Shown: piece by piece, positions 60,715 through 64,000 of the stretch | How the letters are laid out: each line of letters opens with the position of its first letter | Numbering within the stretch: the first letter of the stretch is position 1 | Assembly (NCBI GenBank): GCA_963974715.1 | Contig: CAXBDK010000017.1 | Location: 21,493-85,492, forward strand | Source: Sediminicola sp963974715 | GTDB taxonomy: Bacteria; Bacteroidota; Bacteroidia; Flavobacteriales; Flavobacteriaceae | DNA: 64,000 bases | Direction: 5' to 3' | The notes under the pieces: generated by a model | What the model was told of the DNA's origin: nothing | What the model saw: only the letters and a program-made list of their open reading frames with translations | Database searches by the model: none | Position numbers and translations under genes: made by a program

Positions 60715-60811
60715 AAGTCTAATTAAAAAATTTTTACAAATATACACCTCTACGGGATATTCTTAGAAGTGTAATTTGTAAATTCAGCCCTTGGTCACCT
60801 GAAAGCGCTCC

Positions 60812-61396
60812 ATGAATTATTTGGCACATATATATCTCTCCTTCGGAAAAGAGGAAGTCACCATAGGGAATTTTATTGCGGACGGCATTAAGGGCAACAA
60901 GTACGGCCATTTGCCCAAGGAGGTTCAGAAAGGTATCTTCTTGCACCGGTCCATAGACACCTTTACCGACGCACATCCCATTGTACGACAGAGCACCAAA
61001 AGGCTCCACCCCAACTATAGTCATTATAGCGGGGTGATCGTCGATATTTTCTACGATCATTTCCTGGCCAAAAACTGGGAACGTTACAGCGTTGTGCCCT
61101 TGGTGGAGTTTGCGGACAGTTTTTATACCCTTGTGGGGGAACACCATCCGATCCTGCCCGAGAGGATAAAACGGATGATGCCATTTATGGTGCAGGATAA
61201 CTGGTTGGTGGGCTATGCAAGCTTGGAAGGTATCTCCAATGTGCTGCGGGGCATGGATCGAAGAACCAAATATAAATCGAAAATGGGACTGGCCATTGCG
61301 GAACTACAGGAACATTACGATGCGTTTGAGGCGGAATTTTCCGACTTTTTTGATGACCTGGTGCCGTTTGCCCAACAAAAACTATTCACATTATGA
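60812..61396 (+). CDS. acpH: ACP phosphodiesterase (AcpH family)
   Basis: A 194-aa HD-like hydrolase that removes 4'-phosphopantetheine from acyl carrier protein. Signatures: MNYLAHIYLSFG, GNFIADGIKGNKYGHLP, GIFLHRSIDTFTDAHPI, and IVDIFYDHFLAKNW, where the His/Asp residues form the metal site. Length is normal. The stop overlaps the start of the gamma-glutamyltransferase gene (ATGA, 4 nt), so both are translated from one mRNA. The operonic link to that enzyme is not functionally obvious. Confidence 0.93.
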   Translation: MNYLAHIYLSFGKEEVTIGNFIADGIKGNKYGHLPKEVQKGIFLHRSIDTFTDAHPIVRQSTKRLHPNYSHYSGVIVDIFYDHFLAKNWERYSVVPLVEFADSFYTLVGEHHPILPERIKRMMPFMVQDNWLVGYASLEGISNVLRGMDRRTKYKSKMGLAIAELQEHYDAFEAEFSDFFDDLVPFAQQKLFTL

Positions 61397-63078
61397 AAAT
61401 TACATGCCTTTTAGCTGTCCTGATCCTGTTCATCAACTGCAAGAGTTCCCGCACCATCGAACAAATAGGTCTGGTCACCGACTCCGCCATGGTTGTTTCC
61501 GCCCGTGAGGAAGCTTCGGCTATCGGCACGGAAATCTTGGCCATGGGGGGAAATGCCTTCGATGCCATGGTGGCTACCGAAATGGCGCTGGCAGTGGCCT
61601 ATCCCTTTGCCGGTAACCTAGGTGGTGGCGGCTTTATGGTCTATAGGTTGAAGGATGGGACGACCGGCACCTTGGATTACAGGGAAAAGGCCCCTTTGGC
61701 CGCACATAGGGATATGTATCTTGATTCCCTGGGAACGGTGATCCCAAATAAAAGTACCGTTGGGGCGACCGCTGTGGGCATTCCCGGAACGGTTGCGGGC
61801 ATCCTAGCGGTACACCGGAAATTCGGTTATCTTCCCTTGGAAAAAATATTCGCACCGGTGATCGCCCTGGCCAGAAAGGGGGTGGTGGTAACCCGAAACC
61901 AAGCCCAGCGCTTGTCCGGTCAGCGAGAGAATTTTATAGCCGTCAATGGAGAGGACACTTTTTTTGCGCAACCTTTTAAGGAAGGGGACACCATTAAATA
62001 TTTGGCCCTGGCCAACACCATGGAAAAGATTGCCCAGTTTGGCAGGGATGGATTTTATACGGGAGAAACTGCCCAAAAATTGACCAACTTCATACAGGAA
62101 AAAGGAGGTTATATTACCTTGGAAGACCTTGAAGGCTATGAGGCCGTATGGCGGGACCCCGTTATCTTTGCTTATAGGGACCTAAAGATCATTTCCATGG
62201 GACCGCCCAGTAGCGGGGGAATTACCCTGAACCAGATGTTCAAAATGATGGAACCCTATCCCCAATCCCGATACGGGCACAATTCCCTTAAAACGGTACA
62301 ACTTTTTACCGAAGCCGCCCGACGTGCCTATGCCGACAGGAACCATTACTTGGGAGATCCCGATTTTGTGTCCATTCCAACGGAAACCCTCACGGATCCC
62401 GAATATTTAAAAGGACGGATGGCCGATTTTTCATTTAAAAAGGCCACTAAATCCGCCGACCTACAGAGGGGAAATGTGGAATTGGTGGAAAGTATGGAGA
62501 CCACCCACTACTCCATTGTGGACCAAGAGGGAAATGCAGTATCGGTCACGACTACGTTGAACGGGGCCTATGGCTCCAAATTGTACAGTGATGAACTGGG
62601 TTTCTTCCTAAATAACGAAATGGACGATTTTAGCTCCAAAGCAGGGGTACCCAACATGTTCGGTCTTATCGGGGCCGAGGCCAACAGTATCGCCCCGGGA
62701 AAGCGGATGCTCAGCAGTATGACCCCCACCATTGTAGAAAAGGACGGTAAATTATGGATGGTCGTGGGCACTCCTGGCGGTTCCACCATTATCACCGCCG
62801 TGGCACAGACCATTTTAAATACCTATGAGTTCGGAATGGGCATGCAAGAAGCCGTAAACGCTCCACGTTTCCACCATCAATGGTTACCGGACCTTGTGAT
62901 TTTTGAAACCTTGGGCTTTTCCGATAAATTAAAGACCAGGCTGAATAAAAAAGGATATATCCTCAGTGAAAACCCGACCCCCATCATCGGGAAAGTAGAC
63001 GCTATCCGGATACTGTCCAACGGAAAACTGGAGGGAGGAGCGGACAAACGAGGGGACGACAAGGCCGTTGGATTTTAA
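61393..63078 (+). CDS. ggt: Gamma-glutamyltransferase
   Basis: A 561-aa gamma-glutamyltransferase, an N-terminal nucleophile hydrolase that cleaves itself into two subunits. A lipobox (LFINC, Cys16) predicts a lipoprotein on the periplasmic side. The large subunit begins AMVVSAREEASAIGTEIL and has the NLGGGGFMV stretch; the autoprocessing Thr lies at about residue 370 in METTHYSIVDQEGNAVSVTTT, the usual cut site before TTH. The small subunit ends with the KVDAIRILSNGKLEGGADKRGDDKAVGF tail. It hydrolyses or transfers gamma-glutamyl groups, typically from glutathione. Confidence 0.95.
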   Translation: MKITCLLAVLILFINCKSSRTIEQIGLVTDSAMVVSAREEASAIGTEILAMGGNAFDAMVATEMALAVAYPFAGNLGGGGFMVYRLKDGTTGTLDYREKAPLAAHRDMYLDSLGTVIPNKSTVGATAVGIPGTVAGILAVHRKFGYLPLEKIFAPVIALARKGVVVTRNQAQRLSGQRENFIAVNGEDTFFAQPFKEGDTIKYLALANTMEKIAQFGRDGFYTGETAQKLTNFIQEKGGYITLEDLEGYEAVWRDPVIFAYRDLKIISMGPPSSGGITLNQMFKMMEPYPQSRYGHNSLKTVQLFTEAARRAYADRNHYLGDPDFVSIPTETLTDPEYLKGRMADFSFKKATKSADLQRGNVELVESMETTHYSIVDQEGNAVSVTTTLNGAYGSKLYSDELGFFLNNEMDDFSSKAGVPNMFGLIGAEANSIAPGKRMLSSMTPTIVEKDGKLWMVVGTPGGSTIITAVAQTILNTYEFGMGMQEAVNAPRFHHQWLPDLVIFETLGFSDKLKTRLNKKGYILSENPTPIIGKVDAIRILSNGKLEGGADKRGDDKAVGF

Positions 63079-63092
63079 AAACAACCTTCATT

Positions 63093-63803
63093 ATGATTCG
63101 AAAGATCTTAAAGATCATCGGCGTATTTGTCATTGCATTGATCGTGGTGGCAGTAGCACTATTCCTATATTATAATGAGCCTTTGCCAACACCTCTAAAG
63201 GCTTCCGAAGAAAGGGCAGACGTTTTGGCACATAAAATGCTTGAAGCGATAGAGTACGGAAAGTACCAAGATACCCGGTATTTGGACTGGAGTTTCCAAA
63301 ATGGGAAAAACTTTTATCATTGGGATCGGAAAGTGGGAAAGGTAAGGGTAAGATTCAAGGGCAAAACCGTACACTTGAACTTGGTAAGACCGGAAGAAAG
63401 CACGGTGTCGGAGGGTGAAAAAATAGTGCAGGGGGATAAACGGGAACGATCGATACAGCAGGCGATGAAAAACTTCCATAACGATTCTTTTTGGGTGGTA
63501 GCGCCCTTTAAAATTTTTGATAGCGGAACAAAAAGGCAACTTGTGTACCTTGCGGATGGCAACACAGGGCTTTTGGTAATCTATACCTCTGGGGGCAGTA
63601 CCCCTGGGGATTCCTATTTATGGAAGCTAGGGCCCGATGGAACTCCCTTAAGTTTTAAAATGTGGGTATCGATCCTTCCCATTGGTGGACTTGAAGTTGG
63701 CTGGACGGACTGGAGGAAATATCAAAGCGGTGCATTCCTTTCCAAAAAACGTACGTTGGGACCCATAGAACTGGAAATCGGGAATTTAAAGGCGTATAAT
63801 TAA
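63093..63803 (+). CDS. Hypothetical membrane-anchored protein
   Basis: A 236-aa protein with one N-terminal transmembrane helix (ILKIIGVFVIALIVVAVALFLYY) and a predicted extracytoplasmic domain. The middle has repeated strand patterns (HWDRKVGKVRVRFKGKTVHLNLVR and a matching set near 125-160). I do not recognise the family. The domain looks like a small beta-rich protein of Bacteroidota. It follows the gamma-glutamyltransferase by 14 bases and is probably in the same transcript. Confidence 0.7.
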   Translation: MIRKILKIIGVFVIALIVVAVALFLYYNEPLPTPLKASEERADVLAHKMLEAIEYGKYQDTRYLDWSFQNGKNFYHWDRKVGKVRVRFKGKTVHLNLVRPEESTVSEGEKIVQGDKRERSIQQAMKNFHNDSFWVVAPFKIFDSGTKRQLVYLADGNTGLLVIYTSGGSTPGDSYLWKLGPDGTPLSFKMWVSILPIGGLEVGWTDWRKYQSGAFLSKKRTLGPIELEIGNLKAYN

Positions 63804-63841
63804 ACGGGGCTTAAACCGTTACTTTACACTGAATACCCCAT

Positions 63842-64000
63842 TCTGCGGTAATCTGCGGGGAAAATCTGCGTCCATCTGCGGGGAAAGAAGAAGTCCCGCT
63901 GATCTTTGCTGTTCTAAAACCGCCGATTGTCGCTAATTTCAATAGTCTGCGGTAATCTGCGGGGAAAATCTGCGTCCATCTGCGGGGAAAGAAGAAGTCC
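63842..64000. repeat. Second array of the about 104-nt intergenic repeat (cut by window end)
   Basis: Two units start at 63842 and 63946 (TCTGCGGTAATCTGCGGGG), 104 bases apart. Each continues AAAATCTGCGTCC, ATCTGCGGGGAAAG, AAGAAGTCC and then CGCTGAT, CTGTTCTAAAACCGCC. The order of motifs matches the array at 26571-26940, with unit drift. It continues beyond the window. Confidence 0.85.

Overview
The window looks like chromosome of a marine-type Flavobacteriaceae (Bacteroidota), in the Maribacter/Zobellia/Muricauda range; the genus is a guess. Evidence for the phylum: promoter -7 boxes of the TAnnTTTG type, few Shine-Dalgarno sequences, a type IX secretion C-terminal sorting domain, a fused alpha/beta branched-chain 2-oxoacid dehydrogenase E1, Bacteroidota families (DUF4494, DUF1835, DUF4369-TlpA lipoproteins), and a MutS2 without its Smr domain.

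Layout. 1-2.1 kb: a dienelactone hydrolase cut by the window edge, a Tat-exported sugar isomerase-like protein and a DUF1801 protein. 2.1-6.0 kb: a repeat-rich accessory region with three blocks of GTTAT/ATAAC repeats of 8-nt period, a duplicated non-coding element (one copy carrying a long fold-back palindrome), a zeta-type kinase toxin with a small overlapping partner gene, and an XRE regulator. 6.4-14.4 kb: a strikingly A+T-rich three-gene operon with overlapping stop/start codons. It encodes a DrmE-like protein, a DrmA-like SF2 helicase and a DrmB-like DUF1998 protein. This is the core of class 2 DISARM anti-phage defence, but no methyltransferase (DrmMII) or phospholipase-D nuclease (DrmC) gene is present in the window. 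It is the best candidate here for an undescribed system variant.

14.7-27.4 kb: catalase-peroxidase KatG, a 1 kb non-coding stretch with a degenerate direct duplication, an M13 peptidase coupled to a 2H phosphoesterase, a ten-repeat T9SS-secreted propeller protein, a RES-Xre toxin-antitoxin pair, DUF4494, a 45-aa membrane peptide, a Bcr/CflA-type MFS exporter, a roughly 104-113 nt intergenic repeat array and a ribosome hibernation factor. 27.5-29.6 kb: two small unknown proteins and TerC.

29.6-35.4 kb: a seven-gene minus-strand biosynthetic operon. It combines a type III polyketide synthase, a SAM methyltransferase and an FAD oxidoreductase with a private fatty-acid set (ketosynthase, hotdog dehydratase, FabL-like enoyl reductase, ACP). 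The plausible product is a methylated and oxidised phenolic lipid or quinone.

35.5-63.8 kb: mostly household genes. These are OmpA and lipocalin-like lipoproteins, fused 2-oxoacid dehydrogenase E1, a 2OG-Fe(II) dioxygenase, SUI1, a DUF1835/nucleoside phosphorylase/binding-protein operon, a receiver protein, uracil-DNA glycosylase, MutS2, a DCC thiol oxidoreductase, an AsmA/DUF748-like protein, a QEGLA metallopeptidase, a glutamate/dicarboxylate symporter, chorismate synthase, an LpxH-like phosphatase, an FAD/Fe-S 2-hydroxyacid dehydrogenase, TlpA, a rhomboid, an LpxL-like acyltransferase, GlmM, ACP phosphodiesterase, gamma-glutamyltransferase and an unknown membrane-anchored protein. The last 160 bases hold the same repeat family as at 26.6 kb. 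I saw no tRNA, rRNA, CRISPR array, intact transposase or integrase.
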